A stretch of DNA of 64,000 nucleotides, from positions 48,445-112,444 of the forward strand of contig NZ_QUDO01000008.1 in NCBI RefSeq assembly GCF_003477525.1. Reading direction: 5' to 3'. The stretch comes from Ruminococcus sp. AF41-9 (GTDB lineage: Bacteria; Bacillota; Clostridia; Lachnospirales; Lachnospiraceae). Shown one piece after another: positions 8,843-16,922 of this stretch (its first letter is position 1; every line of letters begins with the position of its first letter). The notes below the pieces were generated by a model. That model was not told where the DNA came from. It searched no databases and worked only from the letters and a program-made list of their open reading frames with translations. The position numbers were made by a program, and so were the translations under genes.

Positions 8843-9646
8843 ATGAAAAGATTCAAAACTGTACATTATACGGTTCATTCAGATAAAATAAAGGATGCCA
8901 GAGGAGTCAGATTTGCAGTACTGGCGGATCTTCACGGTGTGGAGTTTGGTCCTGATAATAAAAGACTTATTGAGGCGATTGATAAATATAGACCGGATGG
9001 GATCCTTGTTGCAGGGGATTTGATCGTGAGGAATGATCGTAAGACTATGGAAACGGCGGCATTTCTTTTGAAACAGTTTGTCCGGCAGTATCCGGTTTAT
9101 TATGTGCTGGGAAATCATGAGTATAAGGTGTACAGAAGTAATCCCGAAGAGAATGAAATGGCAGAGGATTATCAGGAATATGAGAGGGAATTGAGAGCAG
9201 CAGGAGTTCATATGCTGCATAATGAGTCCGGTGAACTGTGGATTGGGAAAAACCGTGTGGTTGTTCACGGGCTGGAAATTCCTTTGATTTATTATAAGAA
9301 GCCATTTTCTCCGAAGCTTCATATAGAAGAAGTTCGGGAGCTGATCGGGGAGCCGGAGGGGGATTCGCTGAATGTTCTGCTGGCACATAGTCCAAAGTAT
9401 GGAAATACTTATTTTGACTGGGGTGCGGATCTGATTCTGAGTGGTCATTATCATGGAGGGATTGTAAGGTTTGGCAGGCGCAGAGGTTTGCTTTCTCCGC
9501 AGCTGCAGCCATTTCCGGCGTTTTGCTGTGGGGATTTTCACAAGGGAAATCAGCATATGCTGGTGAGTGCAGGGATTGGAGAACATACGATTCCTGTAAG
9601 GATTCATAATCCAAGGGAGTTGCTGATCGTAGATGTCAGGCGGTAA
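8843..9646 (+). CDS. metallophosphoesterase (YaeI/calcineurin-like)
   Basis: Calcineurin-type binuclear metal phosphoesterase of 267 residues. Motifs in order: D-x-H in LADLHG (about residue 30), GD in VAGDLI (about 57), GNHE (about 90), a later His in LLAHSP, and GHYHGG. There is no signal peptide or membrane anchor. The substrate is not evident; related proteins act on UDP-diacylglucosamine or cyclic nucleotides. It sits 34 nt before scpA and is probably co-transcribed with it. Confidence 0.8.
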   Translation: MKRFKTVHYTVHSDKIKDARGVRFAVLADLHGVEFGPDNKRLIEAIDKYRPDGILVAGDLIVRNDRKTMETAAFLLKQFVRQYPVYYVLGNHEYKVYRSNPEENEMAEDYQEYERELRAAGVHMLHNESGELWIGKNRVVVHGLEIPLIYYKKPFSPKLHIEEVRELIGEPEGDSLNVLLAHSPKYGNTYFDWGADLILSGHYHGGIVRFGRRRGLLSPQLQPFPAFCCGDFHKGNQHMLVSAGIGEHTIPVRIHNPRELLIVDVRR

Positions 9647-9680
9647 CATGAAATATATTTGAAAGGGAAAGTACGGCACT

Positions 9681-10469
9681 ATGGGTATTCCGGTAAAGCT
9701 GGGAGTGTTTGAGGGTCCTTTGGATCTGTTGTTGCATCTGATTGAGAAAAATAAAATAGATATTTATGATATTCCGATCGTGGAGATTACGGATCAGTAT
9801 ATGGAATATATTCATGCCATGGAGCGGGAAGACCTGGGGATCATGAGTGAGTTTATGGTTATGGCGGCTACGCTTCTGGATATCAAGTGCAGGATGCTTC
9901 TTCCGAAGGAAGTTAATGAGGAAGGCGAGGAAGAGGACCCGAGAGCGGAACTGGTGGAGAAGCTTCTGGAATATAAGATGTATAAATTTATGTCTTATGA
10001 ACTGAAGGATAAGATGGATGAGGCTGCCAATGTGTTTTTTAAGGAGGCAACGATTCCGGAGGAGGTTTCGCAGTACAAGGAGCCTGTGGACCCGCGGGAA
10101 CTGCTGGTGGGGATGACGCTGGAGAAGCTGAATGCGATCTATAAATCTGTGATTCGGAGGCAGGAGGATAAGATTGACCCGATCCGAAGTAAATTTGGTA
10201 CGATTGAGAAGGAGGAGGTCAGTCTGTCGGATAAGATGCTGGAGGTCCGGGAGTTTGCGAGAGAGCACAGGAAGTTTAGTTTCAGGAATCTTCTGGAGCG
10301 CCAGTGTTCGAAGGTGCAGGTGATCGTTACGTTTCTGTCGATTCTGGAGTTGATGAAAATGGGTCATATTCATGTGCAGCAGGAGGAGTTGTTTGATGAT
10401 ATTTCAATTGAGGTGCAGACAGATCCGGAAAGCTGGAAGAATCTGACAGAGTTTGCAGAGGAAGGATAA
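9681..10469 (+). CDS. scpA: segregation and condensation protein A
   Basis: Kleisin subunit of the SMC-ScpA-ScpB condensin that compacts and segregates the chromosome. The 262-residue product begins with the family signature VFEGPLDLLLHLIEKNKIDI and has the conserved helical N-terminal region (IVEITDQYMEYI) and a C-terminal winged-helix part (VQVIVTFLSILELMK) that contacts the SMC head. It is followed 99 nt later by scpB, the usual firmicute order. Confidence 0.95.
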   Translation: MGIPVKLGVFEGPLDLLLHLIEKNKIDIYDIPIVEITDQYMEYIHAMEREDLGIMSEFMVMAATLLDIKCRMLLPKEVNEEGEEEDPRAELVEKLLEYKMYKFMSYELKDKMDEAANVFFKEATIPEEVSQYKEPVDPRELLVGMTLEKLNAIYKSVIRRQEDKIDPIRSKFGTIEKEEVSLSDKMLEVREFAREHRKFSFRNLLERQCSKVQVIVTFLSILELMKMGHIHVQQEELFDDISIEVQTDPESWKNLTEFAEEG

Positions 10470-10568
10470 ACAGTGCCTGGTGTATGGCGGGAGCCGGGTT
10501 TTGCGGTGACACTGTATCGGATGTGAAACAGCAGGATAAGAAGAAAGAGGAAAGGGCAGGAATGACGA

Positions 10569-11138
10569 GTGAAGATTAAGGAGACAGAAGCAGCGATAGA
10601 AGCCATTCTTTTTGCCATGGGAGATTCTGTGGAATTGTCGCAGATTGCGAAGGCGATTGGTGTGGATGAGAGTACAACAGAGAAGATGCTCCATAATATG
10701 ATGGATCGTTATCAGGAAGAGAACAGAGGAATTCAGATCATTGAGCTGGAACATTCTTTTCAGATGTGTACGAAAAAGAAGTATTATGAATATCTGGTCA
10801 ATATTGCCCTGCATCCGCAGAAGCCTGTGCTTACGGATGTTATGCTGGAGACGCTTTCGATCATTGCCTATAAGCAGCCTGTGACGAAGGCGGAGATTGA
10901 GAAAATCCGTGGGGTGAAATGTGACCATGCCATTAATAAGCTGGTGGAGTACAGCCTGATCCGGGAGCTGGGAAGGCTGGATGCACCGGGGCGTCCGATC
11001 TTGTTTGGGACGACGGAGGAATTTCTGAGGTGCTTTGGCGTTCAGGATCTGGATGAACTGCCGGTGCCTGATCCGGTTCAGATGGAAGATTTTAAGGCTG
11101 AGGCAGAGGAAGAGATTCAGCTTAAACTGGATGTATAA
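10569..11138 (+). CDS. scpB: segregation and condensation protein B
   Basis: Winged-helix partner of ScpA in the condensin complex, 189 residues. Diagnostic stretches are AIEAILFAMGDSVEL near the N-terminus and LETLSIIAYKQPVTKAEIEKIRG, then LIRELGRLDAPGRPILFGTT, in the second wing. The start is GTG at 10569 with AGGGCAGG upstream; an ATG at 10562 in another frame reaches a stop after five codons. The acidic tail (EAEAEEEIQLKLDV) is normal. Confidence 0.94.
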   Translation: MKIKETEAAIEAILFAMGDSVELSQIAKAIGVDESTTEKMLHNMMDRYQEENRGIQIIELEHSFQMCTKKKYYEYLVNIALHPQKPVLTDVMLETLSIIAYKQPVTKAEIEKIRGVKCDHAINKLVEYSLIRELGRLDAPGRPILFGTTEEFLRCFGVQDLDELPVPDPVQMEDFKAEAEEEIQLKLDV

Positions 11139-11284
11139 CAAAATGTAGACGACTTTGCAGGTGGAGTATCCTTTGGTTTTGGAATTGTTATGGAAATGCG
11201 TGAGAGGATCGCTATAGTTATCGTGTTTTGGGTAATTGCTGTTATGATGAGACGGAAGGATGTACAGGAAGGAGAAAGTGAGTT

Positions 11285-12079
11285 ATGCCAACCACATATG
11301 CACATGATTTATTTGGAAAAGAGGTATACAGGAGACTGCCGGCGGATATGAAGGCTGTGATCCGCAGACATGGGGAGCTTTACAGGATCGGGCTGCATGG
11401 GCCGGATATTCTGTTTTACTATATGGTGTCCAAGAATCCGGTTTCTCAGTTCGGAGTGCAGATGCATAAAGAGAAGGCGAAGGCGTTTTTTGAAGAGGGA
11501 ATGCACCAGGTCAGACGGAATAAGGATGAGGCTCTTCTTGTATATCTTCTTGGTTTTGGATGTCATTATATGCTGGATTCTGCGTGTCATTCTTATGTGA
11601 ATCAGATGGCAGATGAGGGTGTGGTGCCGCATATTGTGCTGGAGAAGGAGTTTGATCGTGTTCTTATGGAAGAGACGGGAAAAGATCCGGATCATTATTA
11701 TCCTGCCTGTGGGATCTTGCCGAAGATGAAATATGCCAGAATAATCCACAGGGCGATTCCGCTGGTGCGTACGGGGAATATTTTTATTTCTCTGAAGATG
11801 ATGAAGTTTCTTACGAATTTTATGGTGTGCGATGACCATGGAAGGAAGAGAAGAATTGTGGGAAAATGTCTCAGTTTTGGTGGAAAGTCCATAGGCTCTA
11901 TGATTGAGCATTTTATGACGGAGGGGCCGGTTGCTGAAGCAGAGAAGCCGATGCCAAAGCTGAAGGAACTTTATGAAGATGCGATTCCGGAAACTGTGGA
12001 GTATCTGAAGGAGCTGTATACTTTGAGAGAAGGAAGCTACCGTCTGAGTGCCAGATGGAACAGAACTTATAATGGTTAA
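11285..12079 (+). CDS. zinc-dependent phospholipase C-like protein
   Basis: This 264-residue protein resembles the zinc-dependent phospholipase C / S1-P1 nuclease fold: an N-terminal TTYAHDLFG, HGPDILFYY, a central GFGCHYMLDSACHSYV, and a later EKEFDRVLM. Repeated His/Asp pairs (HGPD, CHYMLD, CHSYV) are the expected zinc ligands. No signal peptide is visible, which is unusual for a secreted phospholipase and suggests an intracellular or hypothetical role. AAGGAGAAAG lies upstream of the ATG. The 146-nt gap after scpB shows nothing clear. Confidence 0.7.
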   Translation: MPTTYAHDLFGKEVYRRLPADMKAVIRRHGELYRIGLHGPDILFYYMVSKNPVSQFGVQMHKEKAKAFFEEGMHQVRRNKDEALLVYLLGFGCHYMLDSACHSYVNQMADEGVVPHIVLEKEFDRVLMEETGKDPDHYYPACGILPKMKYARIIHRAIPLVRTGNIFISLKMMKFLTNFMVCDDHGRKRRIVGKCLSFGGKSIGSMIEHFMTEGPVAEAEKPMPKLKELYEDAIPETVEYLKELYTLREGSYRLSARWNRTYNG

Positions 12080-12214
12080 TTTTAACCGAATCAGGCAAGG
12101 AGCGAGGAGAATGCTTTGATCTGATTGAGTAACAGACATATTTCGGACATGCAGGCATAGATTATTTTATAGGACATATGGAATGTAAAAAATCTGGTGC
12201 CTGTGAGGTGGAGT

Positions 12215-13540
12215 ATGAAAATAAGACATATTGCCGCTGTCAGTACCCTGACGGCGGTATTTTTGTTTACGCAGATCTGTGCTGTGGTATGGGGAGAAGC
12301 AGTGCGGGAAGTACCGGAGAGTGTGAGGGTGTTGGATAATGCAGTGCAGGAGCCGGGGAGACTGGGGCAGGGCTTACAGAAAATGGGGCAGAAGATTCCG
12401 CAGGTTGTGGATATGATCCCTACGTCTGTGGAAGCGGAAAGACTGTATTCGCTGTCGGCTGTGTTGATGGACGGGGATTCCGGCAGGGTGCTTTATGAGA
12501 AAGATGGGGAGGCTGCCAGGGCGAATGCGAGTACAACGAAGGTGCTGACCTGTATTGTGGCGTTGGAGAGTTCGCCCGGGGATGATTATGTGCAGGTCTC
12601 GAAGAATGCGGCATCTCAGCCGGAGGTAAAGCTTGGGATCCAGCCGGGGGAGCAGTATTATCTGGAGGATTTATTATATTCGCTGATGCTGAAAAGTCAT
12701 AATGATACGGCGGTCGCGATCGCGGAGCATTGTGGTGGTTCTGTGGAAGGGTTTGCGCGGATGCTGAACCGTAAGGCGAAGCAGATCGGGTGTACGGATA
12801 CGTATTTTATTACACCGAACGGGCTGGATGCAACGGACAGTACGGGGACACATCATACGACTGCGAGGGATCTGGCGTTGATTATGCGTTATGCGATTCG
12901 GAATAAAACATTTCTGCATATTGCGCAGACGAGAGACTATACGTTTTCGGAGCTGACAGGGAAGCGGAGTTTTTCAGTTCATAATGCCAATGCGCTTCTG
13001 GATATGATGGACGGGGTTCTTGCGGGAAAAACGGGCTATACTTCTCAGGCGGGATACTGTTATGTATGTGCCTGGGAGAAGGATGGAAAGACATTTATCG
13101 TCAGTCTTCTGGGATGTGGATGGCCGAATCATAAGACGTATAAGTGGAGCGATACCACATTGCTGTTGAATTATGGTGCGGGGAATTATGATTATAAGAC
13201 CTGCTGGAAGGAACCGCAGACGGAGAGGATTCTGGTGGAAGAAGGAGTGGAAGGAAACCAGAAGATCGGAGAGCAGGTTTATCTGAGAGGAAAGTGTACG
13301 ATTACTGCGGAAGATAAGGAGAAGGAAGTTCTGATGAAACAGGGAGAGGCAGTGACGTGCCGGACAGAACTGCCGGAGAGTGTGGAGGCACCGGTATTAA
13401 AAGGGGAAAAACTGGGAAGGATTGCCTATTATCTGGATGGAAAACTGATTGCTTCTTATCCGGTTTATGCGGAGAAATCTGTGGAAAAGATAAGTTTTCG
13501 ATGGTACACACAGAAAGTATTTCATGACTTTTTTCACTGA
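12215..13540 (+). CDS. D-alanyl-D-alanine carboxypeptidase (second paralogue)
   Basis: S11 serine peptidase of 441 residues acting on peptidoglycan outside the membrane. The N-terminal signal sequence is MKIRHIAAVSTLTAVFLFTQ. Catalytic motifs are STTK (SxxK), SHN (SHNDTAVAIAEH) and KTG (AGKTGYTSQAGYC), followed by a C-terminal PBP5-like domain. A GTG at 12197 is in frame, but ATG 12215 has GAGG 6 nt upstream and starts directly at the signal peptide. It differs clearly from the gene at 6214 and is not a recent duplicate. Both share the G-rich codon style. Confidence 0.9.
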   Translation: MKIRHIAAVSTLTAVFLFTQICAVVWGEAVREVPESVRVLDNAVQEPGRLGQGLQKMGQKIPQVVDMIPTSVEAERLYSLSAVLMDGDSGRVLYEKDGEAARANASTTKVLTCIVALESSPGDDYVQVSKNAASQPEVKLGIQPGEQYYLEDLLYSLMLKSHNDTAVAIAEHCGGSVEGFARMLNRKAKQIGCTDTYFITPNGLDATDSTGTHHTTARDLALIMRYAIRNKTFLHIAQTRDYTFSELTGKRSFSVHNANALLDMMDGVLAGKTGYTSQAGYCYVCAWEKDGKTFIVSLLGCGWPNHKTYKWSDTTLLLNYGAGNYDYKTCWKEPQTERILVEEGVEGNQKIGEQVYLRGKCTITAEDKEKEVLMKQGEAVTCRTELPESVEAPVLKGEKLGRIAYYLDGKLIASYPVYAEKSVEKISFRWYTQKVFHDFFH

Positions 13541-13647
13541 GAAAATGCTATGAGGTGACAGGAGTGACTTGTTTAGTAATAGAATTGTCTGGTGGAATCA
13601 TAGTAACAAACTATCAGTTCGATGAATCAATTTAATGATTTAAAGGG

Positions 13648-13676
13648 TTGCTATATAAAAGTAATGTTGCTATAAT
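13648..13676 (+). promoter_or_regulatory. candidate promoter of the chorismate mutase-shikimate kinase gene
   Basis: TTGCTA (13648-13653) and TATAAT (13671-13676) with a 17-nt spacer. The element GTTGCTATA occurs twice here, overlapping both boxes. Confidence 0.5.
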
Positions 13677-13804
13677 AATTTTTAACAGTCGGCATTGATT
13701 CATTTATGGTATTAGTTGATTGATTGCCGTTCGTGAATATTTTACAGCAGTTCCGAAAGTGTAACCTGTCCGGAGCTGTTGAAGGAAAGACAGAGGAAAG
13801 AGAT

Positions 13805-14590
13805 ATGAATCAGTTAGAAATACTCAGAGAGAGCCTTGGACAGTGTGATGAGATCATTCTGGATGCGCTTATCATGCGAAACAGAATTGTAGAGGACATC
13901 ATGGGATATAAAGAAGCCAACGGACTTCAGATCTTACAGCCGGAGCAGGAAGCAAAGCAGAAAGAATGGCTTGAGAACAGAATGGAAGGCAGACGTCACA
14001 AAGATGAGGTAGCAGATGTATTTGACTGCATCCGCACCAACAGTAAACGTATTCAGGCAAGAAAGCTTTTCAACTACAATATTGTACTTATCGGTTTCAT
14101 GGGCGCAGGAAAATCTACAATTTCTGATTTCCTTAAGAACGTATTTGCCATGGATGTCGTAGAGATGGATCAGATCATTGCAGAGAGACAGGGAATGAGT
14201 ATTTCTGATATTTTTGAGACATACGGAGAGCAGTATTTCCGTGACCTTGAGACAAATCTGCTGATCGAGATGCAGTCCCGCAGCAATGTGGTAATCTCCT
14301 GTGGCGGTGGTACTCCGATGAGAGAATGTAACGTAGTGGAGATGAAGAAGAACGGACGTGTTGTCCTTCTTACTGCGAAACCAGAGACAATTCTTGACCG
14401 TGTCAAAGACAACCATGACCGTCCGCTGATCGAGAATAACAAGACCGTTCCGTTCATCGCAGAACTGATGGAGAAACGCCGCGCCAAATATGAGGCAGCA
14501 GCCGATATCATTATCGAAACTGACGGCAAGAACGAACTGGAAATCTGCGAAGAACTGGTTCACAGACTTCGTACTATGGATGAGAAATAA
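13805..14590 (+). CDS. aroK: bifunctional chorismate mutase / shikimate kinase
   Basis: Residues 1-90 form an AroQ-type chorismate mutase helix bundle (LRESLGQCDEIILDALIMRN, then DIMGYKEANGLQILQPEQE). Residues about 95-261 are shikimate kinase with P-loop IGFMGAGKST, the shikimate-binding DQIIAERQGMSISDIF, FRDLE, the CGGGT motif and a lid Arg (DRPLI). It would phosphorylate shikimate and convert chorismate to prephenate, so it belongs to aromatic amino acid biosynthesis. ATG 13805 is chosen over an upstream TTG because of GAGGAAAG just before it. It faces the catabolic shikimate island across a shared terminator. Confidence 0.88.
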   Translation: MNQLEILRESLGQCDEIILDALIMRNRIVEDIMGYKEANGLQILQPEQEAKQKEWLENRMEGRRHKDEVADVFDCIRTNSKRIQARKLFNYNIVLIGFMGAGKSTISDFLKNVFAMDVVEMDQIIAERQGMSISDIFETYGEQYFRDLETNLLIEMQSRSNVVISCGGGTPMRECNVVEMKKNGRVVLLTAKPETILDRVKDNHDRPLIENNKTVPFIAELMEKRRAKYEAAADIIIETDGKNELEICEELVHRLRTMDEK

Positions 14591-14596
14591 TTTATG

Positions 14597-14628
14597 AAAA
14601 AAGACCGCCTTACGGTGGTCTTTTTTTA
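14597..14628. terminator. bidirectional terminator between the aroK-type gene and lysR
   Basis: AAAAAAGACCGCC, then TTAC, then GGTGGTCTTTTTTT: a 7-bp GC stem (one G-U) flanked by A6 and T7, so it can stop transcription from both converging genes. Confidence 0.9.
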
Positions 14629-15534
14629 ACTCGTTTTATAATCCCATTCTTTCTGCGCCTGCTCGATCACATATTTCTTAAAGGCTTCCACAACCGGCGG
14701 GTGATAGACGTCTTTGAGCATTGCCATATAGAAGTTTCGCTGCCAGCTCGGAGAGATGAGTGGGAGGGTTTTTACATTCAGGGACTGCAGGATCGGGATA
14801 TTTGGTGCGACGCAGATACCGAACCCGTTGGAGACGAATCCTGCGGCGACCTGATCTTCGTCAATCTCATAGGCGACATCTGGTGACTGACCGATGCATT
14901 CAAAAAGTTCGTCAATGATCTGTCTCAGACCGCTTCTTTTCTTAAATATGATCTGTTTATAAGGAATGGTATCCTCCAGCCGTACTTCATCTTTTGCCGC
15001 CAGCGGGTGATCCAGAGGTACAATCACAACCAGCTCCTGTCTGGCAACCGGGATAAACTCGATCAGAGGCTCATTATCAAGTTTGGAACAGAACCCCAGA
15101 TCATATTTCTTTTCTTTTAATCCGTTTAGAATATCAGATGTTAAAACTTTGTCACAATACAGGTTAAAATCAATCTTTTTCGCTGGATTTTCTGCAAGAA
15201 ACCCTCTCATGATCTTCGGAAGAAAATCAATTCCCAGAGTACGCAGGAATGCAACGTCAATACATCCCTCACCTTTACCGGCCAGCTTCAGGCTGTTTAC
15301 AGACGAGTCCAGACGGTTTAATACTTCTTCTACATCTTTCAGGAAAACTTTTCCATATTTGGTAAGTGTCACATTTCTTCCGTTCTTTTCAAACAGTTTT
15401 ACTCCCAGTTCTTCTTCCAGAGTAGAGATCGCATAGCTTAAAGAAGGCTGGGTGATCGCCAGAATATCAGCGGCTTTTGTATAATGTTCAATATGTGCCA
15501 GTGTGGAAAAGTACCGCAGATGATACAGGTTCAT
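14626..15534 (-). CDS. LysR-family transcriptional regulator, probable regulator of the quinate/shikimate island
   Basis: This 302-residue LTTR has an N-terminal winged HTH (MNLYHLRYFSTLAHIEHYTK, then ITQPSLSYAISTLEEELG) and a C-terminal periplasmic-binding-like effector domain. It is divergent from the TIM-barrel gene and separated from it by 397 nt, the classic arrangement for a LysR regulator and its target. Listeria QuiR, a LysR regulator of shikimate/quinate genes, is a known precedent; equivalence here is inferred from context only. GGAG sits upstream of the ATG on the minus strand. Confidence 0.85.
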   Translation of the reverse strand: MNLYHLRYFSTLAHIEHYTKAADILAITQPSLSYAISTLEEELGVKLFEKNGRNVTLTKYGKVFLKDVEEVLNRLDSSVNSLKLAGKGEGCIDVAFLRTLGIDFLPKIMRGFLAENPAKKIDFNLYCDKVLTSDILNGLKEKKYDLGFCSKLDNEPLIEFIPVARQELVVIVPLDHPLAAKDEVRLEDTIPYKQIIFKKRSGLRQIIDELFECIGQSPDVAYEIDEDQVAAGFVSNGFGICVAPNIPILQSLNVKTLPLISPSWQRNFYMAMLKDVYHPPVVEAFKKYVIEQAQKEWDYKTS

Positions 15535-15931
15535 AAAAAAACTCCTTTCTCAGATGTGTATTCTCAGTAACTGTTTCCGGAGATTGTTACAGTGATTGTT
15601 ACAGTGATTGCTGTAGTTATTTTTCCGATTTTCAGTCTGTATGGCAAAGAAATAAGCCGCCGGTATGTTTTCAGACGAAAAATTTTTCAGACCGCTTCTT
15701 TGATATCTCATTGATAAGAGCCGGATTATAGTTACTTTTGCACAAATACTCCGCGCTGTATTTGTTATATAAGCATATTATACCATGATGTATTGAAAAA
15801 ATCTATGGATTCGAGGGGTAGAACCAATTTGTTTTATATTTAACAAAGATATATAATGCTTATATCAAAAAGATACAAAATATTTCCAAAATATACAAAA
15901 AAATTATGCGATTTTATGAGGAGGACGAAAA
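15535..15931. promoter_or_regulatory. divergent promoter/operator region between lysR and the catabolic operon
   Basis: A 397-nt region with no gene. Rightward: TTGTTT (15829-15834), a 17-nt spacer and TATAAT (15852-15857). Leftward: TATAAT on the minus strand at 15782-15777 with a poor -35 (TAGATT). ATATAAGCAT at 15769-15778 and its inverse ATGCTTATAT at 15856-15865 place the same motif just downstream of both -10 boxes. TTTGTTATATAA (15763-15774) recurs in inverted form at 27025-27036. These are plausible LysR operator sites, but that is inference. The part nearest lysR (15560-15750) shows nothing clear. Confidence 0.6.
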
Positions 15932-16774
15932 ATGTCAAAAGAATTTCCAATTACAATCAGTTCCTGGACACTGGGAGATCAGTGCAGATTTGAAGACAGA
16001 GTCATTGCTGCAAAGAATGCAGGTTACGAGGGAATCGGTCTTCGTGCAGAAACTTATGTAGATGCGCTGAATGAAGGACTTTTTGATAAAGACATTCTGG
16101 CTATTCTGGACAAACACGGTATGAAAGTGACAGAAGTTGAGTACATCGTACAGTGGGCAGAAGAACATCGTTCCTATGAACAGAAATATAAAGAGCAGCT
16201 TTGCTTCCATATGTGTGAATTATTTGACGTAAAACAGATCAACTGTGGTCTGATGGAAAACTACTCCGTAGAATATACTGCTCAGAAATTAAGAGAATTA
16301 TGCCAGAGAGCAGGAAAATACATCATCGGTGTTGAGCCAATGCCATACAGCGGAATCCCGGATATGAAAAAAGGCTGGGCAGTTGTAAAAGCAGCGGACT
16401 GTGAAAATGCAAAACTGATCATGGATACCTGGCACTGGGTAAGAGCCAATCAGCCGATCGACCTCTCCGTACTCGAAGATATCCCGGCAGACAAGATCGT
16501 ATCTATCCAGATCAACGATGTATGGGAAAGACCATACGCAACAACCATCTTAAGGGACGAATCCATGCATGACCGTCTTGCACCAGGAACAGGAATCGGA
16601 TGCACAGCAGACTTCGTGAAGATGGTAAAAGAAAAAGGAATCAAGCCAAATGCAATCGGCGTAGAAGTAATCAGCGATGCAATCCTTGCAAAAGGACTGG
16701 AATATGCTGCAAACCATACTTACGAGAGCACAAAGAAAGTGCTTGAAGAAGCATGGCCGGAAGTTCTCCGGTAA
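15932..16774 (+). CDS. sugar phosphate isomerase/epimerase-type TIM barrel; candidate 3-dehydroshikimate dehydratase
   Basis: This 280-residue protein has the xylose-isomerase/AP-endonuclease-2 TIM-barrel pattern: strand repeats beginning ITISSWTLGD and YEGIGLRAE, and metal-ligand regions GVEPMPYSG, IMDTWHW, SIQINDVW and GVEVISD. QuiC/AsbF-type 3-dehydroshikimate dehydratases share this fold, so as first gene of a quinate/shikimate island it may act on dehydroshikimate. A sugar or inosose epimerase is an alternative that the sequence alone does not exclude. GGAGGACG is a strong SD upstream. Confidence 0.6.
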   Translation: MSKEFPITISSWTLGDQCRFEDRVIAAKNAGYEGIGLRAETYVDALNEGLFDKDILAILDKHGMKVTEVEYIVQWAEEHRSYEQKYKEQLCFHMCELFDVKQINCGLMENYSVEYTAQKLRELCQRAGKYIIGVEPMPYSGIPDMKKGWAVVKAADCENAKLIMDTWHWVRANQPIDLSVLEDIPADKIVSIQINDVWERPYATTILRDESMHDRLAPGTGIGCTADFVKMVKEKGIKPNAIGVEVISDAILAKGLEYAANHTYESTKKVLEEAWPEVLR

Positions 16775-16922
16775 GTATCTGACAGATAAAAGGATCAGGC
16801 AGAACCCTCCACGCCTGCCTGCTCCGGAAAAGAAATACCGAACAATATAAAACGTAAACGTAACAGTATATAAAAACGTAGCAGTTTATAAATAAGAATC
16901 CGAAAGAAAAGGAGAACGCCAC